Origin: Shimia sp051201625
GTDB lineage: Bacteria > Pseudomonadota > Alphaproteobacteria > Rhodobacterales > Rhodobacteraceae
Assembly: GCF_051201625.1 (NCBI RefSeq)
Contig: NZ_CP179203.1
Location: forward strand, 3,038,001 to 3,102,000
DNA: 64,000 nucleotides
Direction of reading: 5' to 3'
Part shown: positions 21,661 through 30,125 of the stretch, in pieces
Numbering within the stretch: the stretch's first letter is position 1
How the letters are laid out: every line of letters starts with the position of its first letter
Translations under genes and position numbers: made by a program
The notes under the pieces: model-generated
Databases searched by the model: none
What the model saw: the letters and a program-made list of their open reading frames with translations, nothing else
Told to the model about the DNA's origin: nothing

Positions 21661-22737
21661 ATGGCGCAATTTTACGAACTTGAAGTCATCGATATCTACA
21701 AAACTATCCGTGAAGCCGTTGTAGTTACGTTGAGACCCAGCAAATGTGAGGTTGATAAATTTAACTTCATACAGGGCCAATATCTAACTTTTCGGCAGAA
21801 CCTTGTAGGTCACGAGCTACGTCGATCCTACTCAATCTGCGCTGGCCGAGATGATGGTATTCTTCAGGTTGCAATCAAACGAGTAGACGGCGGTGCTTTC
21901 TCTACTTGGGTCAACGAAGAACTAAAAATCGGCGACACACTGCAGGCCATGCCTCCGATGGGAAATTTTTATACAACGCTAAATGCCTCAAACGAAAAAA
22001 ATTATCTTGGATTTGCGGGTGGGTCCGGCATCACGCCATTACTCTCCGTCGTAAAAACCACGCTGGCGCAGGAGCCAAATGCAACCTTTACACTGGTTTA
22101 CGCCAACAAAGCTGTGAACTCGATCATGTTTCGAGAGGAGCTTGATGACCTGAAAAACATTCATATGGGGCGACTTAATGTCATTCACGTGCTTGAGACC
22201 GATACACAAGAGATTGATCTTTTTACAGGACTGATAACAAAAGACAAATGCGCTCAGCTTTTTGAATCTGGCTGGATCAACCCAAGCGTTGTCGATACCG
22301 CTTTTATCTGTGGCCCAGAACCAATGATGCTTGGTATCGTCTCTGCTCTGCGCGCCGTTGGCTTGGACGACGCTCATATCAAGTTTGAGCTTTTTGCCTC
22401 GTCCCAGCCAGGCCGTATTGAGCGCCTAGTCCAGTCAAAGGATACCTCCTCGGACACTAATCAGACTACCGCAGCTATCACACTAGACGGTGCGACCCAG
22501 ACTATTCGCATGCTCAGGAACGTTTCGGTTCTCGACGCAGCATTGCAAAACGACATTGACGCGCCTTTCGCCTGTAAGGCCGGAGTTTGTTCCACTTGTC
22601 GCTGTCGGATACGTGAAGGAGAAGTCGAAATGGTTGCGAACCACGCGCTCGAGGATTACGAGGTGGAACAGGGCTATGTCTTATCATGCCAATCCTACGC
22701 GGTTACTGACACTGTCGTCATCGATTACGATCAATAA
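21661..22737 (+). CDS. paaE: 1,2-phenylacetyl-CoA epoxidase reductase subunit E
   Basis: A 358-residue reductase passing electrons from NADPH to the PaaA di-iron centre. It has an FAD-binding part (RRSYSICA, residues about 55-63), an NAD(P)-binding part (GFAGGSGITPLLS and AFICGPEPMM) and a C-terminal plant-type 2Fe-2S ferredoxin domain with C-x4-C-x2-C (CKAGVCSTC) and the last Cys in LSCQS. Length and domain order match PaaE. The ATG at 21661 follows GAGAGGAAC. It is the last gene of the plus-strand paa operon, facing the TetR gene across about 120 bases without a clear terminator. Confidence 0.96.
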   Translation: MAQFYELEVIDIYKTIREAVVVTLRPSKCEVDKFNFIQGQYLTFRQNLVGHELRRSYSICAGRDDGILQVAIKRVDGGAFSTWVNEELKIGDTLQAMPPMGNFYTTLNASNEKNYLGFAGGSGITPLLSVVKTTLAQEPNATFTLVYANKAVNSIMFREELDDLKNIHMGRLNVIHVLETDTQEIDLFTGLITKDKCAQLFESGWINPSVVDTAFICGPEPMMLGIVSALRAVGLDDAHIKFELFASSQPGRIERLVQSKDTSSDTNQTTAAITLDGATQTIRMLRNVSVLDAALQNDIDAPFACKAGVCSTCRCRIREGEVEMVANHALEDYEVEQGYVLSCQSYAVTDTVVIDYDQ

Positions 22738-22859
22738 AAAGCAGATTTTGCGCACACAAATACCGACGCGCGGGACATTTCCTGAGGCGATTCCACTATT
22801 GCGTTGACGAAAACCTACTCGTTGATTTGGTCAATGCAGACGCAAGCTCCCTTGAAAGT

Positions 22860-23456
22860 TCAGAGTCCGCTTAGCCCTTTAAGCGTAAGGTCAGCAACTA
22901 GACGCGCATACTTTTCACGTGCTTTGATCCCGGCGCCCTGTTGCCACATGTAATACCAGTTCAGCATCCCAAAAATCGACATGGTCGTCCCACGCAATTT
23001 TACGTCATCATCACAGAACACCTCAGGGGCGGCCGCCCAAACAATATTATTAACAAAATCCACCATTTCACGTTGGTAGCCGCGTAGTACTTTTTGCTGC
23101 TCTAGGGGCAACATTGCAACACCGTTGATCTGCACCCGATGCTCTTCGTCGGCACCCTCGTAGGCCATCAGGACTTCCAGTACCACGGAGTGCACCCGTT
23201 CTTCAGGCGACTGACCATTCAGGTCTAACTTGCATACCCGGTCCCGCAATTTACAAAGATAGGTTTTAAGAATGTCATACAGGATTGCATCTTTGCTATC
23301 ATAATAATGATAAATAGTGGCCTTCGATATCCCACAATCGCGCGCCAACATCGACATAGATGCCCTATCAAATCCCTCATTTGCAAAAACTTTTGCCGCT
23401 ACCTGTAAGATATTATCTCGTTTCTGATCGTGATCTTTCGCAATGGTGCGGGCCAA
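22860..23456 (-). CDS. paaR: TetR family transcriptional regulator (probable paa repressor)
   Basis: A 198-residue TetR-type regulator. The helix-turn-helix (about residues 28-50, GISKATIYHYYDSKDAI) is followed by an all-helical effector domain. It sits directly after paaK (three-base gap) in the minus-strand paaI-paaK operon. In many beta- and alphaproteobacteria the TetR protein at this place is PaaR, which represses the paa genes and is released by phenylacetyl-CoA. An imperfect ACC-GGT palindrome at 25660-25673 could be a target. The family is certain; the role as PaaR comes from context. Confidence 0.82.
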   Translation of the reverse strand: MARTIAKDHDQKRDNILQVAAKVFANEGFDRASMSMLARDCGISKATIYHYYDSKDAILYDILKTYLCKLRDRVCKLDLNGQSPEERVHSVVLEVLMAYEGADEEHRVQINGVAMLPLEQQKVLRGYQREMVDFVNNIVWAAAPEVFCDDDVKLRGTTMSIFGMLNWYYMWQQGAGIKAREKYARLVADLTLKGLSGL

Positions 23457-23459
23457 AAT

Positions 23460-24770
23460 TTAATCCTTGTTTCGGTTGTCAACGACGCGCACTGCCTTAC
23501 CCTGAGAACGGATGACATCACCCGGATCGCCAACGATAATTTCTGCTGAGACCCCTATCAGGTCCTTTATCCGTTTCAGCAGCATACGCGACGCCGCAGC
23601 TTTGCTGGCGCCGTCAGTAGCACTCGGCAGTGACTCGACAAATACACGCATCGCGTCCATCCGACCCGCTTTATAAAGTTCAATTTGAAAATGCGGAGCC
23701 AGCCCACCCGTGGCGATTACTTGTTCCTCAACTTGGGTTGGGAACACATTGACGCCACGTAAAATTATCATGTCGTCAGTTCGGCCGGTGACTTTTTCCA
23801 TCCGACGCATTGAACGTGCCGTCCCCGGCAATAAACGGGTCAGGTCCCCTGTGCGGTACCGGACCATCGGTAGGCCCTCTTTGGTAAGAGTAGTGAATAC
23901 TAACTCACCCAATTCTCCACTAGAGACAACTTTACCTGTATCAGGATTAATAATTTCGGGATAAAAATGATCCTCCCAAATGACTGGACCATCTTTGGTT
24001 TCTACGCATTCATTGGCTACGCCGGGACCCATGATTTCACTCAGGCCGTAAATGTCAACGGCATGCATGTCGAAAGCCACCTCGACTTCCTTACGCATTG
24101 CGTCAGTCCAGGGTTCAGCACCAAAAATGCCAACTGATAGACTACTATCCCTAGGATCCTTACCAAGTTTATGAAACTGCTCAAGGATGTTTAGCATATA
24201 AGACGGTGTCACCATGATTCCATCAGGCTTAAAATCAGTGATCAAACCCACTTGCTTTTCAGTTTGCCCACCACCCATCGGCACCACTGTTGCGCCAAGT
24301 CGCTCAATTCCATAATGCGCGCCCAAGCCCCCTGTAAACAATCCGTACCCGTAGGCATTATGCACAATGTCACCCTTGCGTAGTCCTGACGCACGCAGCG
24401 ACCGCGCAACGAGGTCAGCCCAAATGTTGATGTCACTTTTTGTGTAACCCACAACTGTTGACTTACCTGTGGTCCCGGACGACGCGTGCACTCTCACAAT
24501 CTCAGATCTAGATACCGCAAAAAGCCCAAAAGGATAATTGTCACGCAAATCATTTTTACAGGTGAACGGAAACTTCGAAAGATCACCCAGTGTTTTCAGG
24601 TCATTCGGATGTACACCAACCTCATCGAAGCGAGACCTGTACATTGAGACATTGTCGTAAGCATGGCGCAATGACCATTTAAGTCTTTTAAGCTGCAATG
24701 CGCGAATTTCATCGATTGAAGCTATCTCTATCGCCTCCAGATCTTCGCGTTTTGGGCTTAAATCTTTCAT
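23460..24770 (-). CDS. paaK: Phenylacetate-CoA ligase
   Basis: A 436-residue AMP-forming ligase that activates phenylacetate to phenylacetyl-CoA, the entry step of the pathway. Visible are the phosphate-binding loop SSGTTGKSTVVGY (about residue 95), the GAEPWTD segment, YGLSEIMGPG, and VRYRTGDLTRLLPG followed by GRTDDMIILRGVNVFP of the C-terminal lid. Length and motifs match PaaK. It lies between paaI (15-base gap) and the TetR gene and should be transcribed with them. A GAGGAAGCA site precedes the ATG at 24770. Confidence 0.96.
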   Translation of the reverse strand: MKDLSPKREDLEAIEIASIDEIRALQLKRLKWSLRHAYDNVSMYRSRFDEVGVHPNDLKTLGDLSKFPFTCKNDLRDNYPFGLFAVSRSEIVRVHASSGTTGKSTVVGYTKSDINIWADLVARSLRASGLRKGDIVHNAYGYGLFTGGLGAHYGIERLGATVVPMGGGQTEKQVGLITDFKPDGIMVTPSYMLNILEQFHKLGKDPRDSSLSVGIFGAEPWTDAMRKEVEVAFDMHAVDIYGLSEIMGPGVANECVETKDGPVIWEDHFYPEIINPDTGKVVSSGELGELVFTTLTKEGLPMVRYRTGDLTRLLPGTARSMRRMEKVTGRTDDMIILRGVNVFPTQVEEQVIATGGLAPHFQIELYKAGRMDAMRVFVESLPSATDGASKAAASRMLLKRIKDLIGVSAEIIVGDPGDVIRSQGKAVRVVDNRNKD

Positions 24771-24785
24771 TGCTTCCTCCTCAAC

Positions 24786-25211
24786 CTATTCATCAAATAA
24801 TTGACCTTTAATCTGGCGTGAGAAGCCGCGGAATTCGGCGATCAATTCACCATGCTGGTTGGTAACTTGCACGTCGTAAATCCCGTTGCGCCCAGTAAGG
24901 CGTATTTCACGAGCTTTTGCGGTCAGGACATCACCCTCAAAGCCCGGAGTGATGTAGCTAATCATGTTATGTTGGGCCACCGTAGATTTGTTTCGACTGT
25001 TGCACGCGAAGGCAAACGCGCTATCCGCCAAGGTGAAGGTCACGCCACCATGGCATACTCCATGCCCGTTGCAGTGAACCGATTGCACAGTCATGATAAG
25101 CGTCGCAATGCCCTCGTCAATCTCAGTGATCTCCATACCAAAATGTCGGCTCATCTGGTCATTAGTCCACATTGCCGCCGCTGACTTCTTTGCTCGTTCC
25201 TGCGGTATCAT
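24786..25211 (-). CDS. paaI: Hydroxyphenylacetyl-CoA thioesterase
   Basis: A 141-residue hotdog-fold thioesterase. The PaaI signature is visible: GHGVCHGGVTFTLADSAFA, with the catalytic region HGG...D, and an N-terminal MSRHFGMEI segment. PaaI removes CoA from dead-end hydroxylated phenylacetyl-CoA derivatives, freeing CoA that would otherwise be trapped. It is upstream of paaK on the same strand. Length is normal and no signal peptide is present. Confidence 0.92.
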   Translation of the reverse strand: MIPQERAKKSAAAMWTNDQMSRHFGMEITEIDEGIATLIMTVQSVHCNGHGVCHGGVTFTLADSAFAFACNSRNKSTVAQHNMISYITPGFEGDVLTAKAREIRLTGRNGIYDVQVTNQHGELIAEFRGFSRQIKGQLFDE

Positions 25212-25262
25212 GTTGTGCCTCTAAAGATTAAGTGAACACTGGGTCGGGGAAGCAGAAAGGTT

Positions 25263-25616
25263 CTAAGTACAACACGCACCCATGCCAAATTGTGCTTCCG
25301 AGTCAGACTTGGAGGCGAACTCATCCTCCGGAGATCTCATCGAAACCATTTGTTTCAACGTCCTCGTTAAACTCAGTCCAACTTCTGCGTTGTTGGTAAG
25401 TGCTTCGGAAAAATCGCGAATTACATGAATTGCCACCTGAATTTGCACCGACTGAAATGCAACGCTCTCATAATCCAAATATCCCACGCGTGTTGATATT
25501 AGTACGCCTGCTGGCAAAACCGGGTCCTCTCCATTCAAGCTGTTTGAGTCCTCTGCAAGGTTCAGTGTAGCTTCAACCTTTTTGCCGCTGTCTGATACCA
25601 AAACTGATAAAACCAT
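25263..25616 (-). CDS. Hypothetical 117-residue protein upstream of paaI
   Basis: A possible first gene of the minus-strand paaI-paaK-TetR operon. From the ATG at 25616 it encodes 117 residues; a TTG start at 25676 would add 20 residues but overlap the control region. No domain, signal peptide or membrane segment was recognised. The C-terminus ends GMGACCT with two adjacent cysteines. The region from 25617 to 25713 then forms a divergent promoter gap with the P450 gene and contains an inverted repeat, which argues mildly for a real gene here. Coding character is not strong, so treat it as provisional. Confidence 0.4.
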   Translation of the reverse strand: MVLSVLVSDSGKKVEATLNLAEDSNSLNGEDPVLPAGVLISTRVGYLDYESVAFQSVQIQVAIHVIRDFSEALTNNAEVGLSLTRTLKQMVSMRSPEDEFASKSDSEAQFGMGACCT

Positions 25617-25659
25617 GTCGGCGCCTAACACTGCATGTTTTGAGCTTTGTCTTGCATAA

Positions 25660-25673
25660 ACCGAACGGTTGGT
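25660..25673. promoter_or_regulatory. Candidate PaaR-type operator, imperfect ACC...GGT palindrome
   Basis: The 14-mer ACCGAACGGTTGGT lies in the gap between the provisional 25263-25616 gene and the P450 gene. It resembles ACCGACCGGTCGGT-like palindromes known for TetR-type PaaR repressors. Outer ACC/GGT and the central CG are symmetric. No matching site was seen upstream of paaA. Assignment is tentative. Confidence 0.35.
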
Positions 25674-25713
25674 CAATAAATTTACTTGCGATCAATTTGA
25701 CGCCCGAGGACTT

Positions 25714-26937
25714 ATGACCAACCAAACCCAAACCAGTGGCGCGACCGATTTTTTGACGCTAACAGCTCCACCACGAGGGTTCCACGAAAACCCTTTTCCA
25801 GTTTACTCTCGCCTGCGCGAAGACGCACCAGTATTTCAACAACCCGACGGCAGTTTCATCCTGTCCCGATACGCAGATCTTGATCGAATTTATCGTGATA
25901 CGGTAACTTTTATCTCAGACAAGAAAGCCGTCTTTGGGCCAAAATTCGGTATTGGTACTCCGCTTTACGAGCATCACACAAATTCTCTTGTTTTCAACGA
26001 CCCCCCTCTTCACAGTCGCGTGCGATCGGTCATGGTTGGCGCAATGAACCCAAAAGCGTTGGCCGCGATGGAACCTGGCCTAATCGCACTTGTAGACACT
26101 TTACTCGATCAGATGGCGGGAACTGTTCAAGTCGACTTGATTCAAACTTTCGCAGGGGCCATTCCAATCAATGTAATTGGTAATCTGCTTGGCATTCCCC
26201 GCGATCAAAGGGGCCCTCTACGTGACTGGTCACTGTCCATTCTTGGTGCATTGGAACCGACGCTAACACCCGGCCAACTTGAGATTGGCCATCAGGCAGT
26301 GCGAGATTTCAAAACCTTCTTACATCTCATTATCGAGGACCGCCGTAATAACCCCGCCAATCCAGAAACTGATGTTTTGACCCGCCTAATTCTGAATCCT
26401 GATAACAAACTGACCCAAACAGAACTCTACCAAAATTGTATATTCATACTTAATGCAGGACACGAAACCACAACCAACTTAATCGGTAACGCGCTCGCAC
26501 TAATTGACCAACAACCAGACAAACGCGCGCAGTTGCTCAATAACCCCAACCTTATTGTTGCGGCCGTGGAAGAATTTCTCCGTCTGGAGAGCCCAAACCA
26601 ATTTGGAAATCGCCTCACCACAAAAGATATCACTATGCATGGGGTCACAATTTCGGCAGGCTCAGACCTGCATTTATGCATCGGTGCTGCAAACAGAGAC
26701 CCACGCCAGTTTCACGATCCAGACGAAATGCAGCTCGACCGACGCCCCAACAAGCATCTGAGTTTTGCCGGGGGACCACATACGTGCGTCGGTCTAACGC
26801 TGGCGCGCATGGAAGGTCGCGTAGCTGTCGGACGTTTTCTGCAACGGTATCCGAACTTTAAACTGACCAGCGGCGCTTCACGCGGGGGAAGACTTCGCTT
26901 TCGTGGCTTTTCTCACCTCCCTGCCGTCCTAAACTGA
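25714..26937 (+). CDS. Cytochrome P450
   Basis: A soluble bacterial P450 of 407 residues. It shows the oxygen-activation helix AGHETT (residues 248-253), an E-x2-R motif in the K-helix (EEFLRLE), and the heme-binding loop FAGGPHTCVG with the thiolate ligand at about Cys358. The ATG at 25714 is preceded by GAGGA; an upstream TTG at 25669 would add 15 residues across the operator-like site. It sits 10 bases before paaZ on the same strand, so it should be co-transcribed with a phenylacetate gene, which is not a standard part of the pathway. It may hydroxylate an aromatic acid feeding into the route. No dedicated ferredoxin or reductase gene is next to it. Confidence 0.93.
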   Translation: MTNQTQTSGATDFLTLTAPPRGFHENPFPVYSRLREDAPVFQQPDGSFILSRYADLDRIYRDTVTFISDKKAVFGPKFGIGTPLYEHHTNSLVFNDPPLHSRVRSVMVGAMNPKALAAMEPGLIALVDTLLDQMAGTVQVDLIQTFAGAIPINVIGNLLGIPRDQRGPLRDWSLSILGALEPTLTPGQLEIGHQAVRDFKTFLHLIIEDRRNNPANPETDVLTRLILNPDNKLTQTELYQNCIFILNAGHETTTNLIGNALALIDQQPDKRAQLLNNPNLIVAAVEEFLRLESPNQFGNRLTTKDITMHGVTISAGSDLHLCIGAANRDPRQFHDPDEMQLDRRPNKHLSFAGGPHTCVGLTLARMEGRVAVGRFLQRYPNFKLTSGASRGGRLRFRGFSHLPAVLN

Positions 26938-26947
26938 GGAGTATCCG

Positions 26948-28978
26948 ATGACCATCCGAGAAGTTTCCAGCTTCGCCGCTGGACAGTGGATTCTGCCTTG
27001 TAGAGGCGCGCGCAATATCACATCCGCTATTTCTGGCGACGTCATCGCCACGGCGGGGAATGACAATCTCAGCGTTCAGACAATGCTGGACTACGCCCGT
27101 ACTGTTGGCGGCCCCGCTTTGCGAGCACTTACATTTCATGATCGCGCCAAAATGCTCAAAGCACTCGCACTGCATCTGCGAGACCACCGTCAGGCGATTT
27201 ATGATCTTAGCTTTGACACAGGAGCCACCCAATCTGACCACCTGATCGATGTTGACGGAGGCATTGGGACCATGTTGGTTTTTGCGTCCAAAGGCCGCAA
27301 AGAAATGCCTGATGCCCAAGTCTACCTCGACGGTGAAATCGAGCATTTAAGTCACAACGGAACCTTTATTGGACACCACATCTGCACGCCACTACAAGGC
27401 GTCGCAATACATATCAATGCGTTCAACTTCCCAGTTTGGGGAATGCTCGAAAAGTTAGCCCCAACCTTTCTCGCCGGTGTGCCAGCTATAGTTAAGCCGG
27501 CGACTAATAGTTGTTATGTAACCGAGCTATGCGTGAAAATCATGCTTGCATCTGAAATTATACCTACCGGCGCTCTTCAATTGGTTTCTGGCGGATTAGG
27601 CGATATGCTCGATCACTTGACCTGTCAGGATGCCGTGGCCTTTACAGGTTCGGCTGACACAGCGCTAAAACTACGTTCTAACTCCAGTATTCTCGGAAAT
27701 TCTGTCCGCTTCACCTCTGAGGCGGATAGCCTTAACGCATCAATCCTCGGCCCCGACGCGCTCCCCGGCACACCTGAATTTGACCTATTCGTCAAGGAAG
27801 TTCACCGCGAGATGACCACAAAAGCTGGACAAAAATGTACGGCTATACGCCGCATAATTGCTCCAGAGCCAGCAATCGATGCCGTGATTGAGGCTATATC
27901 AACTCGTCTGTCAAAAACCATAATCGGTGATCCACGCCTAGATATAACTCAGATGGGCGCCCTTGTGTCCTCAGACCAAAAACGCGACGTACTTGAAAAA
28001 GCCTCTCTGATCGGTACTGAGGCTGAGCGTGTTTTTGGCGATCCTGAAAATTTTAACATTGTAGGCGCGGACGCCGAGCGAGGTGCCTTCGTCCCACCTA
28101 TGCTATACCACTGTGCCAAGCCCGATACTGCCACACATGTGCACGGTACCGAAGCCTTCGGTCCAGTCTCCACCATTATGGGTTACAGCGATACTGCCCA
28201 TGCAATTAAACTGGTCAACAAAGGCCAAGGGTCTCTTGTCGCGTCTGTGATAACCCATGACCCAAAGATTGCCTGCGAAATCGCCATTGGCGCAGCCGCA
28301 TTTCACGGACGACTGTATTTCAACAATCGAGAATCAATGAAAGAAAGCACCGGTCACGGCTCTCCGCTACCACACCTAACGCATGGAGGCCCTGGACGTG
28401 CGGGCGGTGGCGAAGAATTAGGCGGAGTTCGCGGCGTTAAACATTACATGCAGCGCACATCTATTCAGGCCAGCCCAGACATACTCACGGCGATTGGCAA
28501 AAAGTGGGTCCCCGGTTCAAAAGAGTTTCAAAACCCATCGCATCCTTTCACCCGCACATTTGCAGAACTAAACATTGGCGAAACACTTAATACGCCACCA
28601 CGTAAAATCACACTTAACGATATCGCACATTTTGCAGAATTCACCGGTGATACCTTTTACGCCCATATGGACGACGAAGCTGCTCGCCGAAATCCCTTCT
28701 TCCCAGGTCGCGTTGCACATGGATATCTCCTGCTCAGTTTTGCCGCCGGGATGTTCGTGGAACCTAACGAAGGACCTGTGCTCGCCAATACAGGTCTTAA
28801 CGGGTTACGCTTCATGAAACCAGTATCTGCCGGAGACAGCATTAAGGTGCGCCTAACAGTTGCAAAGAAGACTAGGCGCACCGACAAATATGGCGAAGTC
28901 TGCTGGCACGTCACACTTACCAACCAAGATGATGAAATAGTTGCGGAATATGAACTCCTAACTATGAATTCGTACTAA
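26948..28978 (+). CDS. paaZ: Bifunctional oxepin-CoA hydrolase / semialdehyde dehydrogenase
   Basis: A 676-residue fusion enzyme. The N-terminal aldehyde-dehydrogenase domain (about 1-520) has the glutamate in FTSEADSLNASIL and the catalytic cysteine in KAGQKCTAIRRI. The C-terminal MaoC-type hydratase (about 530-676) shows FTGDTFYAHMDDEAA and RVAHGYLLLS. PaaZ opens the oxepin ring and oxidises the resulting aldehyde to 3-oxo-5,6-dehydrosuberyl-CoA. Length matches the E. coli enzyme. The ATG follows GAGGAGTATCCG. Its partner beta-oxidation genes paaF, paaG, paaH and paaJ are not in this window. Confidence 0.96.
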   Translation: MTIREVSSFAAGQWILPCRGARNITSAISGDVIATAGNDNLSVQTMLDYARTVGGPALRALTFHDRAKMLKALALHLRDHRQAIYDLSFDTGATQSDHLIDVDGGIGTMLVFASKGRKEMPDAQVYLDGEIEHLSHNGTFIGHHICTPLQGVAIHINAFNFPVWGMLEKLAPTFLAGVPAIVKPATNSCYVTELCVKIMLASEIIPTGALQLVSGGLGDMLDHLTCQDAVAFTGSADTALKLRSNSSILGNSVRFTSEADSLNASILGPDALPGTPEFDLFVKEVHREMTTKAGQKCTAIRRIIAPEPAIDAVIEAISTRLSKTIIGDPRLDITQMGALVSSDQKRDVLEKASLIGTEAERVFGDPENFNIVGADAERGAFVPPMLYHCAKPDTATHVHGTEAFGPVSTIMGYSDTAHAIKLVNKGQGSLVASVITHDPKIACEIAIGAAAFHGRLYFNNRESMKESTGHGSPLPHLTHGGPGRAGGGEELGGVRGVKHYMQRTSIQASPDILTAIGKKWVPGSKEFQNPSHPFTRTFAELNIGETLNTPPRKITLNDIAHFAEFTGDTFYAHMDDEAARRNPFFPGRVAHGYLLLSFAAGMFVEPNEGPVLANTGLNGLRFMKPVSAGDSIKVRLTVAKKTRRTDKYGEVCWHVTLTNQDDEIVAEYELLTMNSY

Positions 28979-29081
28979 GGTTGAACATGCAGTTCGAGCA
29001 CTTACTTGAGCCGTGGATTATCTAGCCTTTCCCAACTCCAGACGTTAATTAGACGAAGTCGCAACCAAACGGACCATACCA

Positions 29082-30125
29082 ATGCCGCAAGAGCTGACAT
29101 CCCTTGCCGAACTTACCAAGCTCCCGTTTGATGAGATCATCGACGTGCGCTCACCTCGAGAATTTGCTGAGGACCACATCCCCGGTGCCGTTTCCCTCCC
29201 TGCACTTTACGATGACGAACGCGCTCAGATCGGCACTATGTATGTTCAGGACGACTCATTCAAAGCACGTAAGATTGGTGCCGCACTGGTATCACGCAAT
29301 GTGGCCAGTCACCTAGAAGGGCCACTATCTAACCGCGAAGGCGGATGGCGGCCACTCGTGTATTGCTGGCGCGGCGGACAACGCTCTGGTTCGGTCGCGA
29401 TGGTCCTGAAGCAAATTGGCTGGCGTACAGATACAATTATGGGCGGCTATCGCCAATACCGACGCCTCGTCGTCCAAGCACTGTATCACAATCCCATGCC
29501 CTGTCGCGTTGTGATTATCGACGGTGGCACCGGAACGGCCAAGACCCACCTTCTTAGCCATCTTGCGGACCAAGGCGCACAAACACTTGACCTTGAGTCC
29601 TTGGCAAAACACCGCGGCTCACTGTTTGGCTCCATGAATGAAACGCAGCCTTCTCAAAAGGCTTTCGAAAGTAGCCTTGCGATAGCAGTGACAAATTTTG
29701 ACGCTGCCAAACCAATTTATGTTGAGGCAGAAAGCTCCAAGATCGGCCAACTGATCATCCCACCAACGCTTTGGAAAGCCATGATCGCAGCCCCAAGCCT
29801 ACGCCTGACAGCGCCCGTCGCGGCCCGGGCTAATCATTTAATAACGGCTTATCCAGATATGATTGAAAATAAGGACAAGCTTTGCAGCGCGCTACAACAA
29901 CTGACGCGATATCATAGCAGGGAACTGACTCATTTATGGGAGACCCTTGCTCACTCGGGCGATTATAGATCGCTCGCCACCCAACTGATTGAAGCTCACT
30001 ATGATCCGCGCTACGCCCGCATATCGCGCGGTCATGCACCAAACGCCAGGGTCATCAATCTTCCAGATCTCGACAACAATACCTTGTCCAAAACTGCCAC
30101 CAGCGTTCTTAAGATGCAGTTATAG
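29082..30125 (+). CDS. mnmH: tRNA 2-selenouridine synthase
   Basis: A 347-residue MnmH/SelU protein, replacing sulfur by selenium in the wobble 2-thiouridine of some tRNAs, using selenophosphate. The N-terminal rhodanese domain carries the catalytic Cys95 in LVYCWRGGQRSGSVA. A P-loop-like region follows at about residues 145-155 (DGGTGTAKTHLL), where the glycine before the lysine is alanine. It is convergent with selD, and the 3' ends overlap by 17 bases. The neighbouring selenophosphate synthase supplies its substrate. The upstream ribosome-binding site is weak. Confidence 0.95.
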   Translation: MPQELTSLAELTKLPFDEIIDVRSPREFAEDHIPGAVSLPALYDDERAQIGTMYVQDDSFKARKIGAALVSRNVASHLEGPLSNREGGWRPLVYCWRGGQRSGSVAMVLKQIGWRTDTIMGGYRQYRRLVVQALYHNPMPCRVVIIDGGTGTAKTHLLSHLADQGAQTLDLESLAKHRGSLFGSMNETQPSQKAFESSLAIAVTNFDAAKPIYVEAESSKIGQLIIPPTLWKAMIAAPSLRLTAPVAARANHLITAYPDMIENKDKLCSALQQLTRYHSRELTHLWETLAHSGDYRSLATQLIEAHYDPRYARISRGHAPNARVINLPDLDNNTLSKTATSVLKMQL

